Positions 31,986-37,862 of a stretch of 37,862 nucleotides of DNA are shown here, in pieces. Below the pieces are notes generated by a model. The model saw only the letters and a list, made by a program, of their open reading frames with translations, searched no databases and had not been told where the DNA came from. Position 1 is the stretch's first letter. Each line of letters begins with the position of its first letter. Origin of the DNA: an uncultured Clostridia bacterium (GTDB taxonomy: Bacteria; Bacillota; Clostridia; Christensenellales; Aristaeellaceae); assembly GCA_947596085.1 (NCBI GenBank), contig CANQEW010000027.1, positions 1-37,862 on the forward strand. Reading direction: 5' to 3'. The translations under genes were made by a program, and so were the position numbers.

Positions 31986-33494
31986 ATGAATTATCTTCTG
32001 GGCATCGACATCGGCACCTCCTCCTGCAAGGTGGATCTGTTTCGCCCCGACGGGGAGAGCGTCGCCAGCGCCAGCGGCAGCTACGCCGTGTTCTGTCCCG
32101 CGCCGGGCATCGCGGAGCAGAATCCCGACGACTGGTGGGCGGCCGTCTGCGGCGCGGTCCGGGAGATGATGGAGCGATCCGGCGTGAACCCGGCGGACGT
32201 CGCCGCCATCGGCATCGACGCCCAGAGCTGGTCGGCCATCCCCGTCACCGTGGATGGAAAGGTGCTGCACAACACGCCCATCTGGACGGACATGCGCGCG
32301 CAGAAGGAGTGCGCGTGGGCCGTGGAGCGCGTGGGAGAGGAGCGGCTGTTCGCCTGCGGCGGCAATCCCATGAAGCCCAGCTACGCGCTTCCCAAGGTAC
32401 TCTGGTACCGCAACGAGCGCCCCGAGGTCTACGCGCGCGCGGATAAGATCTTGCAGGCCAATAGCTACATCGCCTGGCGGCTCACCGGCGAGATCGCGCA
32501 GGACATGTGCATGAGCTATGGCTACCAGTGCTTCGACATGGCCAAGGGCCGCTGGGACGAGGCGATCATCGCCGAACTGGGCGTGCGGCGTTCGCTGCTG
32601 CCCGAGATCGTGGAGTGCGACGCGGTGGTCGGAAAGGTCACGGAGGAAGCTGCGCGGCAGACGGGCCTGTGCGCGGGCACGCCGGTGGTCATCGGCGGCC
32701 TGGACGCGGCCTGCGGCGCGCTGGGCGCGGGCGTGTATACCGACGGCCAGACCCAGGAGCAGGGCGGCCAGGCCGGCGGCATGAGCATCTGCATGAGCGA
32801 GATGAAGGCCGATCCCAGATTGATCCTTTCGTGCCACGTGGTGCGCGGCAAGTATCTCCTGCAGGGCGGCACGGTGGGCGGCAGCGGCGCGCTGAAATGG
32901 CTCAGCGAGCAGCTCTGCCTGGCCGAAAAACTGGAGGGGGAAAAGCGCGGCGCGAGCGTCTTTGCGGAGATGAGCCGCGCGGCGGATACCGTCGCCCCCG
33001 GCAGCGACGGCATGATCTTTCTGCCCTACATGTCCGGCGAGCGCTCGCCGATCTGGAATCCCAACGCCCGGGGCGTGTACTATGGCGTGGACTTCTCCAA
33101 GACCCGCGCCCACATGATTCGCGCCTGCATGGAGGGCGTGGCCTACTCGCTGCGCCATAATTGCCGGGTGGCCGAGGAGACCGGCGCGAAGATCGATCAC
33201 CTGTTCTCCATGGGCGGCGCGGCGAATAGCCTGGTCTGGACGCAGATCAAGAGCGATGTCACCGGCTACTCCATCGACGTGCCGAATACCTCGTCGGCCA
33301 CGACGCTGGGCGCGGCCATCGTCGCAGGCGTGGGCACGGGCGTGTACGCGGACTACGAGAGCGCAGTCCGGCAGACCGTGCATTTCAAACGCCACCATGA
33401 ACCCAATGCCGCTAACGCGGCAACCTACGACGCAGGCTATGAGCGCTACCTCGACCTGTATCGGAGCCTCGAACATATGATGCAGGGTGAATAA
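31986..33494 (+). CDS. FGGY-family carbohydrate kinase (XylB-like)
   Basis: 502-aa two-domain sugar kinase. N-terminal phosphate loop GIDIGTSSCKVDLF (5-18), AIGIDAQSWS and PIWTDMRAQ follow. The catalytic Asp region is GGLDAACGALGAG, and the C-terminal adenosine loop is GGAANSLVWTQIKSDVTG. Where many FGGY kinases have GTSG after the catalytic region, this one has EQGGQAGGMS, as in a subgroup of unassigned kinases. It phosphorylates the imported sugar or polyol with ATP. Being last in the ABC importer operon and close to gatD-gatZ, it is the candidate source of the polyol or ketose phosphate. GGAAGGGAG lies 8 nt before the ATG. Confidence 0.92.
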   Translation: MNYLLGIDIGTSSCKVDLFRPDGESVASASGSYAVFCPAPGIAEQNPDDWWAAVCGAVREMMERSGVNPADVAAIGIDAQSWSAIPVTVDGKVLHNTPIWTDMRAQKECAWAVERVGEERLFACGGNPMKPSYALPKVLWYRNERPEVYARADKILQANSYIAWRLTGEIAQDMCMSYGYQCFDMAKGRWDEAIIAELGVRRSLLPEIVECDAVVGKVTEEAARQTGLCAGTPVVIGGLDAACGALGAGVYTDGQTQEQGGQAGGMSICMSEMKADPRLILSCHVVRGKYLLQGGTVGGSGALKWLSEQLCLAEKLEGEKRGASVFAEMSRAADTVAPGSDGMIFLPYMSGERSPIWNPNARGVYYGVDFSKTRAHMIRACMEGVAYSLRHNCRVAEETGAKIDHLFSMGGAANSLVWTQIKSDVTGYSIDVPNTSSATTLGAAIVAGVGTGVYADYESAVRQTVHFKRHHEPNAANAATYDAGYERYLDLYRSLEHMMQGE

Positions 33495-33552
33495 AAGGAC
33501 GATCATCAGCAGTCCAGCATCGCGTTTTCCATGCACGGCGCATGTCAAAAAC
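33495..33552 (+). other. Short leader between the FGGY kinase and repeat copy 3
   Basis: Contains a weak hairpin, GCGTTTT (33522-33528) and CATGC pairing with GCATG and AAAACGC (to 33554), whose right arm runs into the first bases of repeat copy 3. No T-tract follows, so a true terminator for the importer operon is not evident here. Confidence 0.35.
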
Positions 33553-33748
33553 GCGGCAGCAGAATGGGATTCTAAAGGGCCAATGGCCCTTTAGCGGGTC
33601 TGGGCAGCGCCCAGCGTAACCCCTGGCGGCCCGCGTTCGGAATTCGGATGTTTTTTCGAACCAACCTTTCACCGCAACCAAGCGCGGGCCGCCGCGGCGA
33701 GTCTTTGTTTGGAAAAGCGAAAGCTTTTCCAAACAAAAGGAGCCCGCC
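33553..33748 (+). repeat. Structured repeat copy 3
   Basis: Same architecture and direction as copy 1. Stem a: TAAAGGGCC/GGCCCTTTA (33573-33581, 33585-33593). Stem b: CTGGGC/GCCCAG (33600-33605, 33609-33614) with flanking GGGT/ACCC. Stem c: perfect GGCGGCCCGCG/CGCGGGCCGCC (33625-33635, 33683-33693) with a 47-nt variable loop. Stem d: perfect 15-bp TTTGTTTGGAAAAGC/GCTTTTCCAAACAAA with a GAAA (GNRA-type) loop (33704-33718, 33723-33737). The first 70 bp are nearly identical to copy 1, while the loop of stem c is unrelated. It lies 59 nt after the FGGY kinase. Confidence 0.85.
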
Positions 33749-33830
33749 ACAAACTCTTTTCACCATCACGAATTTCTCCAAAACCTTCAACCCATGAAGC
33801 GGACTCCGGCCTCCCTCGGAGCCCGTTCAT

Positions 33831-33871
33831 TTTACATCTTCTTGATAATTGCCGTATGCGCGCGATATATT
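33831..33871 (+). promoter_or_regulatory. Promoter and possible PhoP box upstream of pstS
   Basis: TTGATA (33842-33847) and TATATT (33866-33871), 18 bp apart, form a fair promoter about 55 nt before pstS. TTTACA (33831-33836) sits 11 bp upstream of TTGATA in the same direction, the spacing of half-sites in Firmicute PhoP boxes (TT-A/T/C-ACA repeats). This fits phosphate-starvation control, but only two half-sites were found. Confidence 0.4.
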
Positions 33872-33925
33872 CCTCCGCTATTCTATTCTCATCCCCGGGG
33901 AAAAAAGAAAAGCGAGGAAGAAAAA

Positions 33926-34756
33926 ATGAAGAAACTTACATCCATCCTACTGACACTCCTCCTGACCTGCACAGCATTCGCGCTGGCAGAAAACATCAAC
34001 GTGATCTCCCGCGAGGAGGGCAGCGGCACGCGCGGTGCGTTCACCGAGCTGTTCGGCATCGAGGTGGACGGTGCCGACGCCACCACCGACGCGGCCGACA
34101 TCACCAATTCCACCTCCGTCATGATGACCAGCGTCGCGGGCAATCCCAACGCCATCGGATACATCTCGCTGGGCTCGCTGAACGATACCGTCAAGGCCCT
34201 CGCCATCGACGGCGTGGCGGCGACGGTCGAAAACATCAAGTCCGGCGACTATCAGGTCAGCCGCCCGTTTAACATCGCCACAAAGGGCGAATTGAGCGAG
34301 GCCGCGCAGGCGTTCTATGACTTCATACTCTCCGCCGAGGGTCAGGCCGTGGTCGAGGAGAACGGCTACATCGCGGCCGTCGAGAACGCCGCGCCCTTCG
34401 CGGGCAGCGAGGTCGCAGGCAAGGTGGTCGTGGCCGGATCGTCGTCGGTGACGCCGGTCATGGAGAAATTGAGCGAGGCGTACCGGGCGGTCAATCCCAA
34501 CGCCGAGATCGAGGTACAGCAGAGCGATTCCACTGCGGGCATGACTTCCGCCATTGACGGCGTGTGCGACATCGGCATGGCTTCGCGCGAATTGAAGGAG
34601 AGCGAGATAGAGGCGGGCCTGGCGCCCACGGTGATCGCCACCGACGGCGTGGCCGTGATCGTCAGTCCCAAAAACCCGCAGACCGGCCTCAGCTCTGAGC
34701 AGGTGCGCGGCATCTATATGGGCGAGATCGCGACGTGGGAGGAAGTTGCGGAATAG
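33926..34756 (+). CDS. pstS: Phosphate-binding protein PstS with permuted halves
   Basis: 276-aa extracellular phosphate-binding protein of the Pst importer. A signal peptide (about 1-21, ALA-EN) is followed by a segment that in ordinary PstS is the second half: VISREEGSGTRGAF (26-39), NAIGYISLGSLNDTVKA and the FILSAEGQAVVEENGYI stretch. The ordinary first half comes last: GSSSVTPVMEKL (171-182), SDSTAGMTSAIDG, IGMASRELK, and the ending GIYMGEIATWEEVAE. So the domain order is circularly permuted, while both phosphate-binding loops are kept. Cys15 (LLLTC) is a poor lipobox. ATG 33926 is preceded by GAGGAAG; a longer frame from 33794 is unsupported. It is flanked by inverted structured repeats, and pstC starts only 340 bp downstream. 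Confidence 0.88.
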   Translation: MKKLTSILLTLLLTCTAFALAENINVISREEGSGTRGAFTELFGIEVDGADATTDAADITNSTSVMMTSVAGNPNAIGYISLGSLNDTVKALAIDGVAATVENIKSGDYQVSRPFNIATKGELSEAAQAFYDFILSAEGQAVVEENGYIAAVENAAPFAGSEVAGKVVVAGSSSVTPVMEKLSEAYRAVNPNAEIEVQQSDSTAGMTSAIDGVCDIGMASRELKESEIEAGLAPTVIATDGVAVIVSPKNPQTGLSSEQVRGIYMGEIATWEEVAE

Positions 34757-34764
34757 ATGGAGAT

Positions 34765-34785
34765 GGGGGTGGGAGGGGCGATGGG
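34765..34785 (+). other. G-quadruplex motif just after pstS
   Basis: Four G-runs of 5, 3, 4 and 3 separated by T, A and CGAT fit the G3+N1-7 rule. It starts 8 nt after the pstS stop codon, and a C-rich CTCTCCCC follows that can pair with part of it as a hairpin. It may mark the 3' end of a pstS-only transcript. Confidence 0.45.
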
Positions 34786-34838
34786 TCCTCTCCCCTGGTG
34801 AGAGCTGGAAAGCGGTGCGTTGCTTTTGAGTTTGTGTG

Positions 34839-35038
34839 GGCTCTTTTGGATTGAAAAGCCGACAGGCTTTCCAATCCAAAAAATCGCCGCGGCAGCCCGC
34901 GCATGGTTGCGGCGGAAGCTTGGTTCCTCTTGGCGAAACAGGATTCGCTGCGCGGGCTGCTTGGGGGCCGCTGGGCTCTGCCCAGACCCGCTTAAGGACC
35001 TGAGGTCCTTAAGAATCTCCCTTCTGGGGTGTTGCGGC
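34839..35038 (-). repeat. Structured repeat copy 4 (inverted relative to copy 3)
   Basis: Reverse orientation, between pstS and pstC. Stem d: TTTTGGATTGaAAAGCC/GGCTTtCCAATCCAAAA with a GACA loop (34844-34860, 34865-34881; one mismatch). Stem c: GGCAGCCCGCG/CGCGGGCTGCT (34891-34901, 34951-34961; last pair G-T) with a 49-nt loop. Stem b: CTGGGC/GCCCAG (34971-34976, 34980-34985). Stem a: CTTAAGGACC/GGTCCTTAAG (34991-35000, 35004-35013). The end (CTTCTGgggtgttGCGG) has drifted from the CTGCTGCCG of copy 2. It is antisense to the pst transcript and fills most of the 339-bp gap, which otherwise holds no gene. Confidence 0.82.
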
Positions 35039-35095
35039 AAGTTTTTGGACAGTTTGTGGGGAGGGTTCGTCCCTTTCCTTATGGGGTGAAATTGG

Positions 35096-35947
35096 ATGAG
35101 GACTTTTAAGGAGCGCGCAGCGAAGCAATTATTTATGCTCTCGGCCTGCGTCTCGATTTTAGCAGTGGCGCTGATCTGCATCTTTATATTTGCCAACGGC
35201 CTGCCGGGGATGATGAAGATCGGCCCGTGGAGGTTCCTGACCGGCACGCGGTGGAAGCCCAGCGCGGGGCAGTTTGGCATCCTTCCGATGATCCTCGGCT
35301 CGGTCTACGTGACGTTCGGTGCGCTAGTGGTGGGGCTCCCGGCGGGACTATTGACGGCCGTATACCTCTCGCGCTTCGCGGGAGTGCGGGCGAAGAAAGT
35401 ATTGCGGCCCGCGGTGTCGCTGTTGGCGGGGGTGCCGTCGGTGGTGTACGGCTTCTTCGGACTGGTGGTGATCGTGCCGCTGGTGCGGGAGCTGTTCGGC
35501 GGCAGCGGCTCCAGCCTGCTCTCCGCCTGTCTGCTGCTGGGGGTCATGATCCTGCCGACGATCGCGTCCGTGTCCGAATCGGCGCTCAACGCCGTGCCCG
35601 AGAGCTACTACGAGGGCGCGCTGGCGCTGGGCACAACCCACGAGCGCGCCGTGTTCACGGTGGTGCTGCCCGCCGCGAAATCCGGCATGCTGGCGGCGAC
35701 GATCCTGGGCGTGGGGCGCGCCGTGGGCGAGGCGATGGCGGTGATGATGGTCGCCGGAAACCGCGCCGTGATCCCCGACAGCCTCACCAAGGGTGTGCGC
35801 ACGATGACCAGCAACATCGCCCTGGAGATGGGCTACGCCGCCGACCTCCACCGCGAGGCGCTGATCGCCACGGCCGTGGTGCTATTCGCGTTCGTGCTGG
35901 TTATCAATTTGGCGTTTTCAATCGTAAAGAGGAGGGCCAAGCTGTGA
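35096..35947 (+). CDS. pstC: Phosphate ABC transporter permease PstC
   Basis: 283-aa membrane protein with about six hydrophobic segments, one of the two pore subunits of the high-affinity phosphate importer. The coupling (EAA) loop is VPESYYEGALALGTTHERA followed by VVLPAAKSG (about 165-195), typical of PstC. SVVYGFFGL around residues 118-126 is another family mark. GGGGTGA lies 9 nt before ATG 35096. No convincing promoter was seen directly upstream, because repeat copy 4 occupies the gap, so pstC may depend on read-through from pstS. Confidence 0.94.
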   Translation: MRTFKERAAKQLFMLSACVSILAVALICIFIFANGLPGMMKIGPWRFLTGTRWKPSAGQFGILPMILGSVYVTFGALVVGLPAGLLTAVYLSRFAGVRAKKVLRPAVSLLAGVPSVVYGFFGLVVIVPLVRELFGGSGSSLLSACLLLGVMILPTIASVSESALNAVPESYYEGALALGTTHERAVFTVVLPAAKSGMLAATILGVGRAVGEAMAVMMVAGNRAVIPDSLTKGVRTMTSNIALEMGYAADLHREALIATAVVLFAFVLVINLAFSIVKRRAKL

Positions 35948-36849
35948 ATTGGAACATCGCATTGGACGCTCCGCTCGCGCGAAGAAAGGCCCGCGGCGCG
36001 CGGAAATCCGCAAGCACGCAGCAATTGTGGAGCTTGGTTCTGCGCTGGGCGGTGCGGCTGGGCGCGGGGTTCACCGCGCTGGTGCTGGCCGTGCTCGTGG
36101 GCTACATACTGGTGAAGGGCGTGCCGAATTTGTCGCTCGACCTGTTTGCCTGGGAGTACAACACGGAGAACGTGTCGCTGATGCCCGCGCTGGTGAACAC
36201 GCTGCTGATGACGGCGCTGTCGCTGCTGATCGCCGCGCCGCTGGGCGTGGGCGCGGCCATTTACCTCACCGAGTACGCCCGGCGCGGGAACAGGCTGGTC
36301 GGCCTGGTGCGGATCGCGGCGGAGACGTTGTCCGGCATACCGTCGATCCTCTACGGCCTGTTCGGATCGTTGTGCTTCGTGGTGGCGCTGGGCATGGGGC
36401 TGTCGCTCATTTCGGGCGCGCTGACGCTTTCGATCATGGTGCTGCCGCTGATCCTGCGCACTACGGAGGAGGCGCTGCTCGCCGTGCCGGATTCCTACCG
36501 CGAGGGCAGCTTCGGCCTGGGCGCGGGGCGGCTGCGCACCACCCTGCGCGTGGTGCTGCCCTCGGCCGCGCCGGGCGTGCTCTCGGGCGTGATGCTGGCC
36601 ATCGGCCGCATCGTGGGCGAGAGCGCGGCGCTGATTTACACCGCCGGCACGGTGCCGAAGGTGGCGAGCAGCCTGTTCTCCTCCACGCGCACGCTGTCGG
36701 TACACATGTACGCCATCGCCAGCGAGGGGCTCTACATCAACCAGAGCTACGCCACGGCGGTAGTGCTGCTGGCGCTCGTGGCAGCGATCCATCTGTTCTC
36801 GGCCCAGATCGCTGCGAAGATCGGAGGAGGCACAAATGGCAAAGTTTGA
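35944..36849 (+). CDS. pstA: Phosphate ABC transporter permease PstA
   Basis: 301-aa second permease of the Pst importer, about six hydrophobic segments after a basic 35-residue N-terminus. [13 protein letters not shown] and the coupling loop [19 protein letters not shown] with VVLPSAAPG are characteristic. The frame is open far upstream, but GTG 35944, overlapping the pstC stop by 4 nt with GAGGAGG before it, is the start. Its end overlaps pstB by 14 nt. Confidence 0.93.
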   Translation: MNWNIALDAPLARRKARGARKSASTQQLWSLVLRWAVRLGAGFTALVLAVLVGYILVKGVPNLSLDLFAWEYNTENVSLMPALVNTLLMTALSLLIAAPLGVGAAIYLTEYARRGNRLVGLVRIAAETLSGIPSILYGLFGSLCFVVALGMGLSLISGALTLSIMVLPLILRTTEEALLAVPDSYREGSFGLGAGRLRTTLRVVLPSAAPGVLSGVMLAIGRIVGESAALIYTAGTVPKVASSLFSSTRTLSVHMYAIASEGLYINQSYATAVVLLALVAAIHLFSAQIAAKIGGGTNGKV

Positions 36850-37585
36850 CATCCGCAATTTGAACCTCCACTACGGCGACTTCCATGCGCTGAAGGACGT
36901 GACGCTGGAAATTCCCGAGCGGCAGATCACCGCGCTCATTGGGCCGTCCGGCTGCGGCAAGTCCACGCTGCTGCGGACGCTCAACCGCATGAATGATCTG
37001 GTGGAGGGCTGCAAAATAACAGGGGAAATACAACTTGACGGCGAAGATATATATGGAAAGATGGACGTAAACCTGCTGCGCAGGCGCGTGGGCATGGTGT
37101 TCCAGAAGCCGAACCCCTTCCCCATGAGCGTGTACGACAACGTGGCCTACGGCCCACGCACCCACGGCGTGCGGGGGAAGGCGAAGCTCACGGACATCGT
37201 GGAGCGCTCGCTGCGCAGCGCGGCCATCTGGGATGAGCTGAAGGATCGGCTGAACCAAAACGCGCTGGGTCTGTCCGGCGGCCAGCAGCAGCGGCTCTGC
37301 ATCGCAAGGGCATTGGCCGTGGAGCCGGAGGTGCTGCTGATGGACGAGCCCACCAGCGCGCTCGATCCCATCTCCACAGCGAAGATCGAGGAGCTGGCGC
37401 TGGCGCTCAAGCGCGACTACACCATCGTCATCGTAACGCACAACATGCAGCAGGCGGCGCGCATCTCCGACAGGACGGCCTTCTTCCTGCTGGGCGAGCT
37501 GGTGGAATTCGGCGACACGCAGAAGCTGTTCTCCCTGCCGCAGGACAAGCGCACCGAGGACTACATCACGGGGAGGTTCGGTTGA
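36836..37585 (+). CDS. pstB: Phosphate ABC transporter ATPase PstB
   Basis: 249-aa ATPase of the Pst importer. Walker [10 protein letters not shown] (36-44), LNRMNDL and [19 protein letters not shown] (the Q-loop region typical of PstB), signature [15 protein letters not shown], Walker [13 protein letters not shown] and switch His in VTHNMQQA are all intact. Length is normal for PstB. GGAGG lies 7 nt before ATG, inside the end of pstA. Confidence 0.96.
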   Translation: MAKFDIRNLNLHYGDFHALKDVTLEIPERQITALIGPSGCGKSTLLRTLNRMNDLVEGCKITGEIQLDGEDIYGKMDVNLLRRRVGMVFQKPNPFPMSVYDNVAYGPRTHGVRGKAKLTDIVERSLRSAAIWDELKDRLNQNALGLSGGQQQRLCIARALAVEPEVLLMDEPTSALDPISTAKIEELALALKRDYTIVIVTHNMQQAARISDRTAFFLLGELVEFGDTQKLFSLPQDKRTEDYITGRFG

Positions 37586-37586
37586 G

Positions 37587-37862
37587 ATGCGAAGCGCATT
37601 GGACGGGCAGCTGCAGCTGCTCAACCGGGAGCTGTTGGAGATGGGCGCGCTGATCGAGCAGTCCATCGGCAGCGCCACGCGCGCGCTCACCGAGCGCGAC
37701 GTGGACGCGGCGAATGCGGCCATCGAGTTCGACCGGGAGGTCGACCGCAAGGAGCGCGACATCGAGGCGCTGTGCCTGAAGCTGCTGCTCCAACAGCAGC
37801 CGGTGGCGCGGGATCTGCGGCAGATCTCGGCGGCGCTCAAGATGATCACCGACATGGAGCGC
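37587..37862 (+). CDS. phoU: Phosphate uptake regulator PhoU (3' part beyond window)
   Basis: First 92 codons of PhoU, a three-helix-bundle protein that links the Pst transporter to the PhoR/PhoP two-component system and represses it in high phosphate. The visible part is strongly helical with the metal-binding type pattern DREVDRKERDIE (about 48-60) and LLLQQQPVARDLRQISAALK (66-85), the canonical end of the first repeat. It starts right after the pstB stop, with GGGGAGG 10 nt upstream. The gene is cut by the window edge, not broken. Confidence 0.93.
   Translation, partial: MRSALDGQLQLLNRELLEMGALIEQSIGSATRALTERDVDAANAAIEFDREVDRKERDIEALCLKLLLQQQPVARDLRQISAALKMITDMER

Noticed and set aside
33794-33925. 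44-codon N-terminal extension of pstS
   Set aside because: It lacks a Shine-Dalgarno, spans the predicted promoter, and would bury the signal peptide that starts at ATG 33926.
34820-35089. 89-codon plus-strand ORF through repeat copy 4
   Set aside because: Its sequence follows the stems of the repeat, it has no Shine-Dalgarno, and copy 2 does not keep a matching frame.

Overview
The window looks like a piece of the chromosome of a GC-rich member of the Clostridia (Firmicutes), probably a gut anaerobe. This is inferred from AGGAGG-type ribosome binding sites before nearly every gene, repeated sigma-A promoters of the TTGACA-17-TATAAT kind, strong G/C preference at third codon positions, and typical Clostridia families (a PFK with Lys at the position-124 equivalent, DegV, a CadC-type regulator, LarB/LarC, MglA/RbsA-type sugar ABC importers). 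No rRNA, tRNA, CRISPR array, transposase or phage gene was seen.

Layout. 1-11.6 kb is housekeeping: 6-phosphofructokinase (-), polyphosphate kinase (+), a flavodoxin-like protein (+), DegV (-) divergent from DeoC (+), GlmS (-) divergent from a class A penicillin-binding protein (+), and a CorA-type Mg transporter (+). 11.6-15.2 kb is a minus-strand operon surE - CYTH - larB - larC - small conserved protein, making part of the nickel-pincer cofactor pathway. 15.4-18.9 kb is a heterodimeric ABC exporter with one degenerate ATP site. 18.9-21.5 kb is a heavy-metal resistance operon: a CadC-like sensor with its operator, a free-standing HMA metallochaperone, and a Zn/Cd/Pb P-type ATPase without its own HMA domain.

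22.1-33.5 kb is a carbohydrate island: a ROK regulator divergent from aldo/keto reductase - GatD-like dehydrogenase - GatZ/KbaZ-like protein, then a separately promoted ribose/galactose-type ABC importer (ATPase, two permeases, binding protein) and an FGGY kinase. No PTS genes are present. The set suggests that a polyol or ketose is imported unphosphorylated, phosphorylated by the FGGY kinase, oxidised by the GatD homologue to a tagatose-6-phosphate-type ketose, and handled by the GatZ homologue. 33.9 kb to the end is the phosphate system pstS-pstC-pstA-pstB-phoU (phoU cut by the window edge). The PstS has its two halves in the reverse of the usual order.

The most unusual feature is a family of four ~195-bp structured repeats (21621-21812, 21918-22112, 33553-33748, 34839-35038). 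All share the same order of four stems, and the stems differ between copies by paired, compensating base changes. Copies 1 and 2 are inverted between zntA and the ROK gene. Copies 3 and 4 are inverted around pstS. They hold no plausible gene and may be a dispersed structured RNA or a non-autonomous mobile element.
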